Source of the DNA: Prevotella sp. UBA2456
GTDB taxonomy: Bacteria; Bacteroidota; Bacteroidia; Bacteroidales; Bacteroidaceae
Assembly: GCA_002342415.1 (NCBI GenBank)
Contig: DDPY01000022.1
Location: 78,455-142,454, forward strand
Reading direction: 5' to 3'
Length of the DNA: 64,000 nucleotides
The position numbers and the translations under genes are program-made. This document shows positions 51,354-59,431 of this stretch, in pieces (positions within the stretch are counted from its first letter, which is position 1; each line of letters opens with the position of its first letter). The notes beneath the pieces were generated by a model. It saw only the letters and a program-made list of their open reading frames with translations. It searched no databases and was not told the DNA's origin.

Positions 51354-53134
51354 TATTCGTTAGATGCGCTTTTCTTTTTATAGATAAATACGGTGTTTTG
51401 TCCATACATGTATTTGTAGGTGATGTCGGGGATGATGTTGGTTACCAGACGCAGTCCCAGGTGCTGGTATTCCTTGTTTCCGATGTTCTTGTCCGACATC
51501 TTGCCTGCCTTCATCGGGTCGAAGGGCTTGCCGGCATCCTTGATGGTCACATAGATGGCCTCGTCGTCGATGTAGAAGTGTACATCAAACGAGCGGTTGG
51601 CTATGTTTCCAGTGGAGTATTTGGCAATATTCGTCATCAGCTCCTCGCAGCAGATATTGACATCAAAGAGAACATCCTTCGAGAGACTTGCACTCTTGAG
51701 GAACTGGTCGATTTCGTCGAGTGCGGTGTAGACATCGTCTGTACGATAGGTCACCGAGCGGTCGAAGGTGTGACCTTCCATCTGCTCGGGAATCATGGTG
51801 ACGGGCGAGATGTCCATATTGGCCATACGGGCCTTGGTAGTAGAGTATAGCAGCTGAATCACCAGCACGATGCCGCATCCTATGGCAAAGCCCCACCACA
51901 GTTCGACTCCTTCGATCTCAGCAGTTACCCACACGATGACAATCATCAGCACCGTCTGGGCAGTTGCTGTAATGACACTGGCCTTCTGGTGTCCAACCAA
52001 CTGGTAGGCATTGAGTAGAATCTGCGTAAAGGAAAATGGAATCATCATCAGTGCGAAGATGCGTAACACGCGATTCAGTTCCGTTGCCAAGGCAGCGTCG
52101 GTGACACCGAAGAGCAGTCCGATAAGTCCGGGGATGTACATGATAACCATGAGCACAGCCACGAGCGAACCGATGATGATGAGCGCATGGCGAACCAATA
52201 TCTGCAGGCCGCGGACATCGCGCTCGCCGATAAGCACGCCGCCTACGGCAAACAGGGATTCGATGACACCGTCGATGAATACGTAGGAGAGCAGAAGCAT
52301 CTGCAGACAGATAGACCAAAGGAACAGTCCGTCGGCTCCCAGATAGGTCAGCACGATATGGTTGAGCAGCAGAATGGTTACTGCCATCAGTGAGTTGCTC
52401 AATGTGACGGGAGCACCCTCCTTGATCTGAGTGGTGAAGATGTTGAAGGCACTCTTGCCAGGCCATTTCAGTCGGTAAGAACTGTTGGGGCTGCGCAGGT
52501 AGTTGCCCAGTATCAGGATGTTGGCAATGAACATCACCAGCGAACCAATAGCAGCACCGGCGACACCCATGTCCAGGATACCGATGAGCAGAATGTCAGC
52601 CAAACCGTTAGCGATGGCTCCTACTACCACGGCCTTGGTCACCGTGCGGGGCTTACCGTCGGTAGCTACAAAGAGACACAGTCCATAGGACAGCATCTGT
52701 AGCCATCCGCCTATCGCGTAAGTGTGTATGTATTCGTAGGCCATTTCATTCAGGCGGGGCTCGTCAGACAGTGCTTCCACAATCTCACGGCTGAAGATGA
52801 AAATGGATAATGATACCGCCAATCCCAAGGTCATGACAGCGAGAATGGTTGTGGTAAATACCCTTGCCACCTTGTCCTTGTCGCCGGAGCCGATGGCCTG
52901 GGCACCCATGGCATTGGCACCGAAGCATATCAGGAATCCCATGCAGTTAAGAACTTCGACCAGAGGCAATACCAGATTGATGGCGGAAACGGCATCGGGA
53001 CCTACGATGTGGCCGACAATCATGGAGTCGGCAGTGTGGGCTAATTGTGCAGCTGCGGCTGTGAGCACGGCTGCTACGACAAAAGTCCTAAGGGCTTTTG
53101 ACACGATAAAGGCGTTTCTTTGCGGTTTGTTCAT
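51353..53134 (-). CDS. MATE-family transporter fused to an RsbW-like ATPase domain
   Basis: A 593-residue fusion. Residues 1-440 form a twelve-helix MATE-type transporter (MIVGHIVGPDAVSAINL, GANAMGAQAIGSGDKDKVARVF). The last 140 residues are a histidine-kinase-like ATPase domain of the anti-sigma-factor RsbW/SpoIIAB type, with the N box EELMTNIAKYS and the G box IKDAGKPFDPMKAGKMSD and a following HLGLRLV. Such domains normally bind or phosphorylate anti-anti-sigma partners. The joining point is in frame and continuous. It is first in the lon-tgt-permease-helicase run. Transported substrate unknown. Confidence 0.88.
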   Translation of the reverse strand: MNKPQRNAFIVSKALRTFVVAAVLTAAAAQLAHTADSMIVGHIVGPDAVSAINLVLPLVEVLNCMGFLICFGANAMGAQAIGSGDKDKVARVFTTTILAVMTLGLAVSLSIFIFSREIVEALSDEPRLNEMAYEYIHTYAIGGWLQMLSYGLCLFVATDGKPRTVTKAVVVGAIANGLADILLIGILDMGVAGAAIGSLVMFIANILILGNYLRSPNSSYRLKWPGKSAFNIFTTQIKEGAPVTLSNSLMAVTILLLNHIVLTYLGADGLFLWSICLQMLLLSYVFIDGVIESLFAVGGVLIGERDVRGLQILVRHALIIIGSLVAVLMVIMYIPGLIGLLFGVTDAALATELNRVLRIFALMMIPFSFTQILLNAYQLVGHQKASVITATAQTVLMIVIVWVTAEIEGVELWWGFAIGCGIVLVIQLLYSTTKARMANMDISPVTMIPEQMEGHTFDRSVTYRTDDVYTALDEIDQFLKSASLSKDVLFDVNICCEELMTNIAKYSTGNIANRSFDVHFYIDDEAIYVTIKDAGKPFDPMKAGKMSDKNIGNKEYQHLGLRLVTNIIPDITYKYMYGQNTVFIYKKKSASNE

Positions 53135-53229
53135 ATCGTTTTTTTATTCTTTTCTCCAAACAGAATGCAAAGGTACAACTTTTTAGTGAAATAATGCATG
53201 AATGATAAGATATTTTAATATCTTCTTTG

Positions 53230-53237
53230 TAACTTTG
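53230..53237 (+). promoter_or_regulatory. Promoter -7 element of the tRNA methyltransferase gene
   Basis: TAACTTTG, an exact TAnnTTTG match, ends 9 bases before the ATG at 53247, so the leader would be only about 5 bases. Confidence 0.6.
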
Positions 53238-53246
53238 CATGCGAAA

Positions 53247-53927
53247 ATGAGTTTCCGATTCAAGCAATTCACCATCGGGCAGGATGGATGTGCCATGAAA
53301 GTAGGCACCGACGGGGTCCTGTTGGGCGCTTGGGCCAATGGCGGTTCAAGGGTGCTGGATGTGGGCACGGGGACGGGTGTGATAGCCCTGATGATGGCCC
53401 AGCGGTTCCCCTGTGCCCAGGTGACGGCACTGGATATTGATGCAGGAGCCGTCAGGCAGGCAAATGAGAATATTGTGGCTGTCGGATGGCAGCAGCGTAT
53501 CACCGTGTTGCACCAGTCAGTACAGGAATATGCACAACTTTCTGACAGCAAAGGTCTGTTCGATGCGGTAGTCAGCAATCCGCCATTTTTCATCCATGCG
53601 TTGAATGCTCCCGATGCCAAGCGTAACTTAGCCCGCCATGCCGACAGTCTTCCTTATGCCGACTTGATGGAGGCTGCCTGGCACCTGCTGAAGACTGATG
53701 GCGAGCTGAGTGTTGTGGTTCCTTTCGATTATAGACGGCGGATGGAGGATGAGGCTATCTTCAGAGGATTCTTCCTGAAACGGGAGTGTGCCGTGAAGAC
53801 TACGGAACGGAAACCTGCCCGCCGCTATTTGTTGGCATTCCGTAAGCATCCTTGTGTGTGTGACCGTGAGATTCTGACTATCGGCGATGACCGCTATCAG
53901 ACCTTGACCCGCGATTTCTATTTGTGA
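53247..53927 (+). CDS. trmN6: tRNA1(Val) (adenine37-N6)-methyltransferase-like protein
   Basis: A 226-residue SAM-dependent methyltransferase. It has MKVGTDGVLLGAW, motif I VLDVGTGTGVIALMMAQ and the catalytic VVSNPPFF that marks amino-methylation of adenine or cytosine. FKQF at the start and length fit the YfiC/TrmN6 family. Target base is inferred from family. It is convergent with the GH25 gene and their 3' ends overlap by 10 bases. Confidence 0.88.
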   Translation: MSFRFKQFTIGQDGCAMKVGTDGVLLGAWANGGSRVLDVGTGTGVIALMMAQRFPCAQVTALDIDAGAVRQANENIVAVGWQQRITVLHQSVQEYAQLSDSKGLFDAVVSNPPFFIHALNAPDAKRNLARHADSLPYADLMEAAWHLLKTDGELSVVVPFDYRRRMEDEAIFRGFFLKRECAVKTTERKPARRYLLAFRKHPCVCDREILTIGDDRYQTLTRDFYL

Positions 53928-55312
53928 AATCCCGTCCGTACGAATTCGTTCCACTGGCCTTGATAGCCGTTGAACACATTGATGTCGACAGGACCGGTGA
54001 TGCCGTTCACGCGACCGTTGGGAGACAACTGCCAGTAGACCAGCTTGACATCGGGCTTGTACTCTCCGTAGCGGGCTATCCACACGTCGTAGCGCTGCTT
54101 GATGTCAGTAGCGTTGGCTAAGTGCCGGTTGACAAACATCTGGTTGATGTACAGGATGGGTCGCATGCCCGTTCTGCGCTCCACATACTCCATAAAGATG
54201 CGGATACGTTTCAGTAGCTCTTCGGTACCGCCAATCTTCCGGATTTGTGCTTCGGTGGGCTCGACATCCAGCACGGGCGGAAAGTCGCCTGGCCGGAATA
54301 GAGTGTGGTTGACAAAGTATTTGGCCTGTGCCAATGCCGGTGACTTCAGCGAGAAGAAATGGTAGGCGCCGGTCTTGATGCCTTGTGCCCGGGCTGCGGC
54401 ATAGTCTTTCAGGAAATAGCGGTTGCGGATAGTGGTGCCCTCAGTCGATTTGATATAGACGAAAGAAACGGGGAAATCGCGTCCTTCTGCATTGTGTTTG
54501 GACCCTAACGAGGTGATGCGCAGACTGTTCCAGTTGATGTTGTAGCGTTTGCGCCCTTTCTCGTGCTGATGGCGCGAGATGTCTATGCCGTAGATGCGGT
54601 CACTGGTGTATCTCAGCCGTTCGCCTAAGAAGCGGCCTTTCTTCCAGAAACCCGCGCGAACTTGGTGGTGAGGCGAGGATTCAAAACCAAAGCCGTGTCG
54701 CAGGTCTTCCTGCCACATGCCCTCGTAGTGGGTGCCGTCATGGGCATCATAGATGCCTTGTCCGGAAGCCTGCAATAATCTGTTCATCTGTCCCCGATAG
54801 GTGCCAAGCGAATCGGTGCGGACAGCGGTGACAATGGTATCTGCATCCATGATGGCTCGGACTATGCGGCCTTGCTGGTCATGCAGGATGACCCGCCCTT
54901 GCGGCTTGCCCATCCGGAATAGTCCCGATTTCCAATAGCCGCCATTCATCACGACGGCAGGCAAGAGGCGGTCTTTAGCCGGAACATAGGTGGTGGAGAG
55001 TATCTTCCTGCCTGCTTTGTCAACAGGACTGTTTGAAACAGACTCCCTTGCAGCACTGGCCTGTCTGGTCAGCAGACTGTAATATTGAGCAATGAGGTTG
55101 TAGCCTTCGTCGGTGACGCGGTGGTTGAGGAAATAGTAGCGCAACTCTTCCAACTGGGCAGAGTCGACGCGGATGTTTTGGCAGAAACGAACCTCCACCT
55201 TGTCGGGAATACGGGGTGGGGGAGCCTTGTATGAGATGAGCGGATTCAGTGCTATCAGCAGTGCCAGCACTGCGATGTCTCTGTATTTGGCTATGCTCCG
55301 GCGAGTCTTCAT
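53918..55312 (-). CDS. GH25-type lysozyme with MORN-like N-terminal part
   Basis: A 464-residue protein with an N-terminal membrane segment or signal (IAVLALLIALNPLISY). Residues about 160-225 resemble MORN repeats (YRGQMNRLLQ, YEGMWQEDLRHGFGF, GFWKKGRFLGERL). The C-terminal half is a GH25 muramidase: YGIDISRHQ (catalytic Asp), FVYIKSTEG, YHFFS, PPVLDVEPT (Asp/Glu) and PILYINQMF. It would cleave the glycan backbone of peptidoglycan from the periplasmic or outer side. Start overlaps the nudC gene stop by 4 bases. Confidence 0.88.
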   Translation of the reverse strand: MKTRRSIAKYRDIAVLALLIALNPLISYKAPPPRIPDKVEVRFCQNIRVDSAQLEELRYYFLNHRVTDEGYNLIAQYYSLLTRQASAARESVSNSPVDKAGRKILSTTYVPAKDRLLPAVVMNGGYWKSGLFRMGKPQGRVILHDQQGRIVRAIMDADTIVTAVRTDSLGTYRGQMNRLLQASGQGIYDAHDGTHYEGMWQEDLRHGFGFESSPHHQVRAGFWKKGRFLGERLRYTSDRIYGIDISRHQHEKGRKRYNINWNSLRITSLGSKHNAEGRDFPVSFVYIKSTEGTTIRNRYFLKDYAAARAQGIKTGAYHFFSLKSPALAQAKYFVNHTLFRPGDFPPVLDVEPTEAQIRKIGGTEELLKRIRIFMEYVERRTGMRPILYINQMFVNRHLANATDIKQRYDVWIARYGEYKPDVKLVYWQLSPNGRVNGITGPVDINVFNGYQGQWNEFVRTGFHK

Positions 55313-56076
55313 GCTTCCTCCTCCAGCCAGGCATCAATGAGCTGTCGCGCAATGCTCAGCTTCTCGGGAATATGAGGCAGATGGTCGCGGTCGAACCAGG
55401 AACCCTTGGAGAGTTCGGAGCGTTGCAGGTGTATCTTTCCGTGGTCGTAGTCGGCAGTGAAACCGACCATCAGTCCGCAAGGATAGGGCCACGGCTGGCT
55501 GCCGAAATAGCGCAGGTTGGTGATGTGCAGTCCCGTTTCTTCCATCACCTCGCGATAGACAGCTTCCTCCAGTGTCTCGCCGGTCTCCACGAATCCGGCT
55601 ACCAGGCCGTAGTGGTTGTCGCGGAAACTGTTGGCATGAACCAGCAGTACTTCGTTGCCTTTCCGGATGAGAACGATGATGGCAATGGCCAGCGAGGGCC
55701 ACAGCTCCTTGCCGCAGTGTTCGCATTTCTTCGAGATGGGCGTGTCGAAGCGCATCGGCCCGCCGCAGACACCGCAGAATTTCGTGTTCTGGTCCCAGTA
55801 GAGCAGCTCCTGACATTTGCCGGCTTTCAGATAGTCGGCTTGGGGCAGCTTATAGTACGACTGCCTCAGGGGGCACATCTCGTAGCGGTCGGAGCCGATG
55901 ATGGGGTTGTCGATGCGGTAGGCCTTCACTCCGTCAATGTCCATGACGGTTGTCCAGGGCTTGGTCTCGACAGGTTGTTCGATGGGTATCTGGTAGCCGT
56001 CGGCCACTTTCTCCAACACGAGGTCTGACTGGCAGAAAACAAAATACTTTGTGTTTGTTGTTGTGGTTATAGGCAT
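55309..56076 (-). CDS. nudC: NAD+ diphosphatase / NudC-type decapping pyrophosphatase
   Basis: A 255-residue Nudix enzyme that splits NADH, or NAD caps on RNA, into mononucleotides. The zinc ribbon has C101, C104, C118 and C121. The Nudix box begins at G161 and fits G-x5-E-x7-REU-x-EE-x-GU exactly (E167, R175-E176, E179-E180, G182). SQPWPYP at 193-199 is the NudC-specific motif. The order N-terminal domain, ribbon, Nudix is standard. It lies between the 5'-nucleotidase and the GH25 gene, all on the - strand. Confidence 0.95.
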   Translation of the reverse strand: MPITTTTNTKYFVFCQSDLVLEKVADGYQIPIEQPVETKPWTTVMDIDGVKAYRIDNPIIGSDRYEMCPLRQSYYKLPQADYLKAGKCQELLYWDQNTKFCGVCGGPMRFDTPISKKCEHCGKELWPSLAIAIIVLIRKGNEVLLVHANSFRDNHYGLVAGFVETGETLEEAVYREVMEETGLHITNLRYFGSQPWPYPCGLMVGFTADYDHGKIHLQRSELSKGSWFDRDHLPHIPEKLSIARQLIDAWLEEEA

Positions 56077-56088
56077 AGTGTTGTAATG

Positions 56089-57825
56089 CTATTCTTGAAA
56101 GATGAACTTGCGGTCGCGGGCAATGGCGGGCAAGGCCCATTCTTCGGGCACGAAGCGCCAATTGTGATGTGCCTGGGGATTGACATTGCCCTCTTTCCTG
56201 ATTTTCTCGGTCAGATAGTGGCGCTGGTCGCGCTCGCTCATGTAGAGGATGCGCGAAGGCAGTGAGTCTAACGGGATGCCCGCACCGCGGACAAGCAGTT
56301 CGCCGCCGCCGTTGCCGCGGTAGCTGTTCATGGCTACGCGATACCACTGGTCTTCCTGGAACGGGCGACCGTCGCTGAACTGCAGGATGCGTACCTTCTG
56401 GCCGTTGGGTTTGGTGACATCGACCTCGTAGTCGATACCCGATGCCGAGTCGAAATTGAAGGTCAGGTTCTTGAAGCCGAAGCGCTGCTGATCTCCTTTG
56501 GCTGCGTCATTGAGCAGCATGATATGGTCGTCGGGACTCTGCATGGTGTTCACCCAGAGGTCGTAGGACATCTCTAAGTGCCGGCGTATCTCGCTACCCG
56601 TCATGCGAAGCACATAAATCTGGTTCTCATAGCGGTATAGCTTGAACATGTCGCTCATGTAAACAGGTCCGACCTTGACTTCGGTATCGAACTGCAGGGG
56701 AGCATTGAACGAGAGGTCGGCACCGGTATGCTCCAGTTGCAGGTCGTGGATATAGTCCGTAAAGGTGGCCGGACCGAAGAAGGCATCACGAGACCGCATC
56801 GGAGCCAGGAAGGTGCCAATCTGCTGGTCGACAAAATGCCGGATGCTGTCTATCTGCGGCTGGAAGTGGCTGATGTAGGCTTCGTCAATCTCCTCGCCGG
56901 TGATGTCGACAATCTCCCCGCGCTTCTCGATGACCTCAGCCTTCCGGCCTGCCGTCTTGTCGCCTGTCACTTTCACTTTAATGGTGGCTTGTGCCACTTT
57001 GACGGCATTCGACGAAGGGTCCAGGCAGAGTGTGCCATTCTGTGTGGTGATATGGTGCTGGATATGGTCGTGCCCGAAGAAGATAACATCGAAGCCGGGC
57101 ACCTGTTCTGCCACTTTTTGGGTGGCGTCTTCGTCGTATTCGTCGGTAACGATTCCGCCGTCCCAGCCGCTGTGGAAGAGTCCGATGATGAGGTCGGCCT
57201 GTTCTTTCTCGCGAAGCACCTTGACCCATCTCCTGGCACATGTCACCATCTCCTCAAAGCGCATTCCCGACCAGAGTTGCTGGTGCAGCCAGTTGGGGAT
57301 GGCGGGAGTCAGCATGCCTAAGATGGCAATGCGCACTCCGTCGCGCTCCAGCATCAGGTAAGGCTCTACATACGGCTTGCCGCTCTTCGTGTCGATGATG
57401 TTGGCTCCGAGCGTGGGACATTGCAGCTCGTGAATCCATTTGTCATATACTGCGTGTCCAGTCTCAACATCGTGGTTTCCAAATACTTGAGCGTCGTACT
57501 TCAGATAGTTGATGACCTCGGCGGCCACGTTCGGCATCTTGGGGTTGACATAGTTGCTGTAGTAGCAGGTGGGCTGCCCTTGCAGGATGTCACCATTATC
57601 CATGAGGATAAGGTTTTTGCCGTATTGCCGGCGCTGCTTGTTGAAGTAGGTACTTGCACGGGCGAGGGTTCCTCGCATCGGGCTGCGTTCGATGAAGTTG
57701 TAGGGGAAGAATGCCCCGTGGACATCGGATGTTTCGATCAGTTGTAGGGTGACGGTCTTGGTGCGCTGGGCCAAGAGAACGGTAGCACTCATAAATAGTA
57801 AAATGGTAAGAGTTGTCTTTTTCAT
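56089..57825 (-). CDS. Periplasmic bifunctional 5'-nucleotidase / 2',3'-cyclic phosphodiesterase
   Basis: A 578-residue secreted metallophosphatase. Signal peptide (TLTILLFMSATVLLAQ) is followed by the calcineurin-like domain with ETSDVHGAFFP, LMDNGDILQG, VFGNHDVE and FFGHDHIQHH (metal ligands) and then the 5'-nucleotidase C-terminal domain from about residue 330. It would release phosphate and nucleosides from nucleotides in the periplasm. The promoter -7 element ends 5 bases before the ATG. 12 bases separate it from nudC, so the two probably form an operon for nucleotide salvage. Confidence 0.93.
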   Translation of the reverse strand: MKKTTLTILLFMSATVLLAQRTKTVTLQLIETSDVHGAFFPYNFIERSPMRGTLARASTYFNKQRRQYGKNLILMDNGDILQGQPTCYYSNYVNPKMPNVAAEVINYLKYDAQVFGNHDVETGHAVYDKWIHELQCPTLGANIIDTKSGKPYVEPYLMLERDGVRIAILGMLTPAIPNWLHQQLWSGMRFEEMVTCARRWVKVLREKEQADLIIGLFHSGWDGGIVTDEYDEDATQKVAEQVPGFDVIFFGHDHIQHHITTQNGTLCLDPSSNAVKVAQATIKVKVTGDKTAGRKAEVIEKRGEIVDITGEEIDEAYISHFQPQIDSIRHFVDQQIGTFLAPMRSRDAFFGPATFTDYIHDLQLEHTGADLSFNAPLQFDTEVKVGPVYMSDMFKLYRYENQIYVLRMTGSEIRRHLEMSYDLWVNTMQSPDDHIMLLNDAAKGDQQRFGFKNLTFNFDSASGIDYEVDVTKPNGQKVRILQFSDGRPFQEDQWYRVAMNSYRGNGGGELLVRGAGIPLDSLPSRILYMSERDQRHYLTEKIRKEGNVNPQAHHNWRFVPEEWALPAIARDRKFIFQE

Positions 57826-57830
57826 AGTTG

Positions 57831-57838
57831 CAAAGGTA
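57831..57838 (-). promoter_or_regulatory. Promoter -7 element of the 5'-nucleotidase gene
   Basis: On the - strand this is TACCTTTG, an exact match, ending 5 bases before the ATG; the mRNA would be practically leaderless. Confidence 0.6.
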
Positions 57839-57910
57839 CAAAAAAAAATTGAACCGCCAAATGTTTTGGTATGCTTTTTGCTACTCGGACTATAAAAGAA
57901 ACATAAACAT

Positions 57911-57916
57911 AGGAGG
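57911..57916 (+). promoter_or_regulatory. Shine-Dalgarno sequence of the DnaJ-like gene
   Basis: AGGAGG lies 9 bases before the ATG at 57926. A full Shine-Dalgarno site is rare in Bacteroidetes and in this window, and it fixes the start of the gene. Confidence 0.75.
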
Positions 57917-57925
57917 ATTAGAGAT

Positions 57926-58582
57926 ATGGCATTTATAGACTATTACAAAATTCTTGGCGTAGACAAGACGATAGCGCAGAAAGACGTGAAGAAGGCATAC
58001 CTGAAGCGTGCCAAGCAGTTCCATCCCGACCTGCATCCCGATGACCCGAAGGCAAAGGCTAAGTTCCAGGCCTTGCAGGAGGCTTACGATGTGATTGGTG
58101 ATGCGGAGAAACGTGCCAAATACGACAAGTACGGTGAACAGTGGCAGCAGGCCGAGCAGTTCGAGAATGCTGGCTATGGCGGTGGTTTCGGCGGCTTTGG
58201 CGGCGGCCGCTCAGGCGGTGGCTTCGAGGGCTTCGACTTCTCGCAGTTCTCGGGTGGCGGCTTCTCGTCTTTCTTCCAGGACTTGTTTGGTGGCATGGGT
58301 GGACGGGGCCAGCGTGTCTATCAGGAGAAACCCACCAATACGCAGGCTACGGTCACCATCGATCTCTATACGGCCCTGCTGGGTGGTGATGTGATGGTGA
58401 CCACAGGCTCCGGCGAGCGTCTGAAGTTGAAGGTGAAACCCGAGACACAGCCCGGCACGAAGGTGCGCTTGCGCGGAAAGGGCAGGGGAGGCACCGACCT
58501 TATCCTGACCTATCAGGTAAAGTTGCCAACCAATCTGACAGAACGGCAGAAGCAGTTGGTTCGAGAGATGCAGGGTGGTTAA
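57926..58582 (+). CDS. Short DnaJ/CbpA-type co-chaperone
   Basis: A 218-residue J-protein. The J domain (residues 1-70) has DYYKILGV, the HPD motif in KQFHPDLHPDD and KRAKYDKYG. A Gly/Phe-rich linker follows (GGGFGGFGGG). Only about 85 residues of the C-terminal substrate-binding region are left (VTIDLYTALLGGDVMV, LRGKGRGG), roughly one domain where CbpA (306 aa) has two. It likely stimulates DnaK ATPase with restricted client binding. Its 3' end overlaps kdsB by 4 bases. Confidence 0.9.
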   Translation: MAFIDYYKILGVDKTIAQKDVKKAYLKRAKQFHPDLHPDDPKAKAKFQALQEAYDVIGDAEKRAKYDKYGEQWQQAEQFENAGYGGGFGGFGGGRSGGGFEGFDFSQFSGGGFSSFFQDLFGGMGGRGQRVYQEKPTNTQATVTIDLYTALLGGDVMVTTGSGERLKLKVKPETQPGTKVRLRGKGRGGTDLILTYQVKLPTNLTERQKQLVREMQGG

Positions 58583-59325
58583 CGCTGCATCTCTTTTAGA
58601 AATGTCTCTGCCCGTTGGAGGTCTTCGGGCGTGTCGATGCCGACGGTCTCCGCATCGGTCAGTCCTACGCGTATGCGGTAGCCGTTTTCGAGCCAGCGCA
58701 ATTGTTCCAAGCTTTCTGCGAGTTCCAGAGGCGATTGCGGCAGCTGGGTGATTTCGTGCAATACCTCGCGCCGATAGGCATAGATGCCCAGATGTTTGAG
58801 ATAGGGGAAATGCGACAGCCATTCTGCTTGTTCTGCCCCTCGGACGTAGGGGATGACGGAACGAGAGAAGTAGAGGGCAAATCCTTGTCGGTCGGTGGCG
58901 ATTTTGGGCGAGTTGGGATTGTTGACGGCCGCCATGTCTTCAAAGCGCTTGCCGAGCGTACCTATCTGTGTGTCAGCGTTGTCAAACAACTGCATGAGCG
59001 TTTTGATTTGCGACGGCTGCACAAAGGGTTCGTCTCCCTGGATGTTGATAATCACATCGGCATCGGTGCCAATCTTTTCTGCTGCTTCTTCAATGCGGTC
59101 GGTGCCGCTCTTGTGGTCGGCACGGGTCATGACTACGCGTCCGCCAAACAGCTCGACGGCTTTCTGGATGCGCTCGTCATCGGTGGCTACCCAGGCCTCA
59201 TCAAGCACCGAGACGGCCTGTTCGTAGACGCGCTGGATGACCGTCTTACCGCCCAACAGGGCCAAAGGCTTACCCGGAAAGCGTGTCGAGGCATAGCGGG
59301 CGGGTATGATAGCAATGTATTTCAT
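58579..59325 (-). CDS. kdsB: 3-deoxy-manno-octulosonate cytidylyltransferase
   Basis: A 248-residue enzyme that activates Kdo as CMP-Kdo for lipid A core assembly. It has IPARYASTRFPGKPLALLGGK, VATDDERI, MTRADHKSGTDRI, INIQGDEPFVQPSQI and IGIYAYRRE-type GIYAYRR. Length equals that of E. coli KdsB. Convergent with the DnaJ-like gene and divergent from the MORN gene. Confidence 0.96.
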   Translation of the reverse strand: MKYIAIIPARYASTRFPGKPLALLGGKTVIQRVYEQAVSVLDEAWVATDDERIQKAVELFGGRVVMTRADHKSGTDRIEEAAEKIGTDADVIINIQGDEPFVQPSQIKTLMQLFDNADTQIGTLGKRFEDMAAVNNPNSPKIATDRQGFALYFSRSVIPYVRGAEQAEWLSHFPYLKHLGIYAYRREVLHEITQLPQSPLELAESLEQLRWLENGYRIRVGLTDAETVGIDTPEDLQRAETFLKEMQR

Positions 59326-59349
59326 TCTTAATAAATTTTATTTTGCCTG

Positions 59350-59357
59350 CAAAGTTA
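59350..59357 (-). promoter_or_regulatory. Promoter -7 element of kdsB
   Basis: On the - strand this is TAACTTTG, an exact TAnnTTTG match about 24 bases before the start. Confidence 0.55.
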
Positions 59358-59400
59358 GTGAATATTTTTTAAAACGCTTTGCAGTCTCATGTTTTTTTTC

Positions 59401-59408
59401 TACCTTTG
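59401..59408 (+). promoter_or_regulatory. Promoter -7 element of the MORN/DUF386/glgB operon
   Basis: TACCTTTG, an exact match, about 23 bases before the ATG at 59432. Confidence 0.6.
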
Positions 59409-59431
59409 TAAAGTTTTTGAATCGAAATAAT

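Noticed and set aside
50301..51383. 360-codon + strand frame
   Set aside because: It is antisense to lon and has the Leu/Val-rich composition typical of shadow frames.
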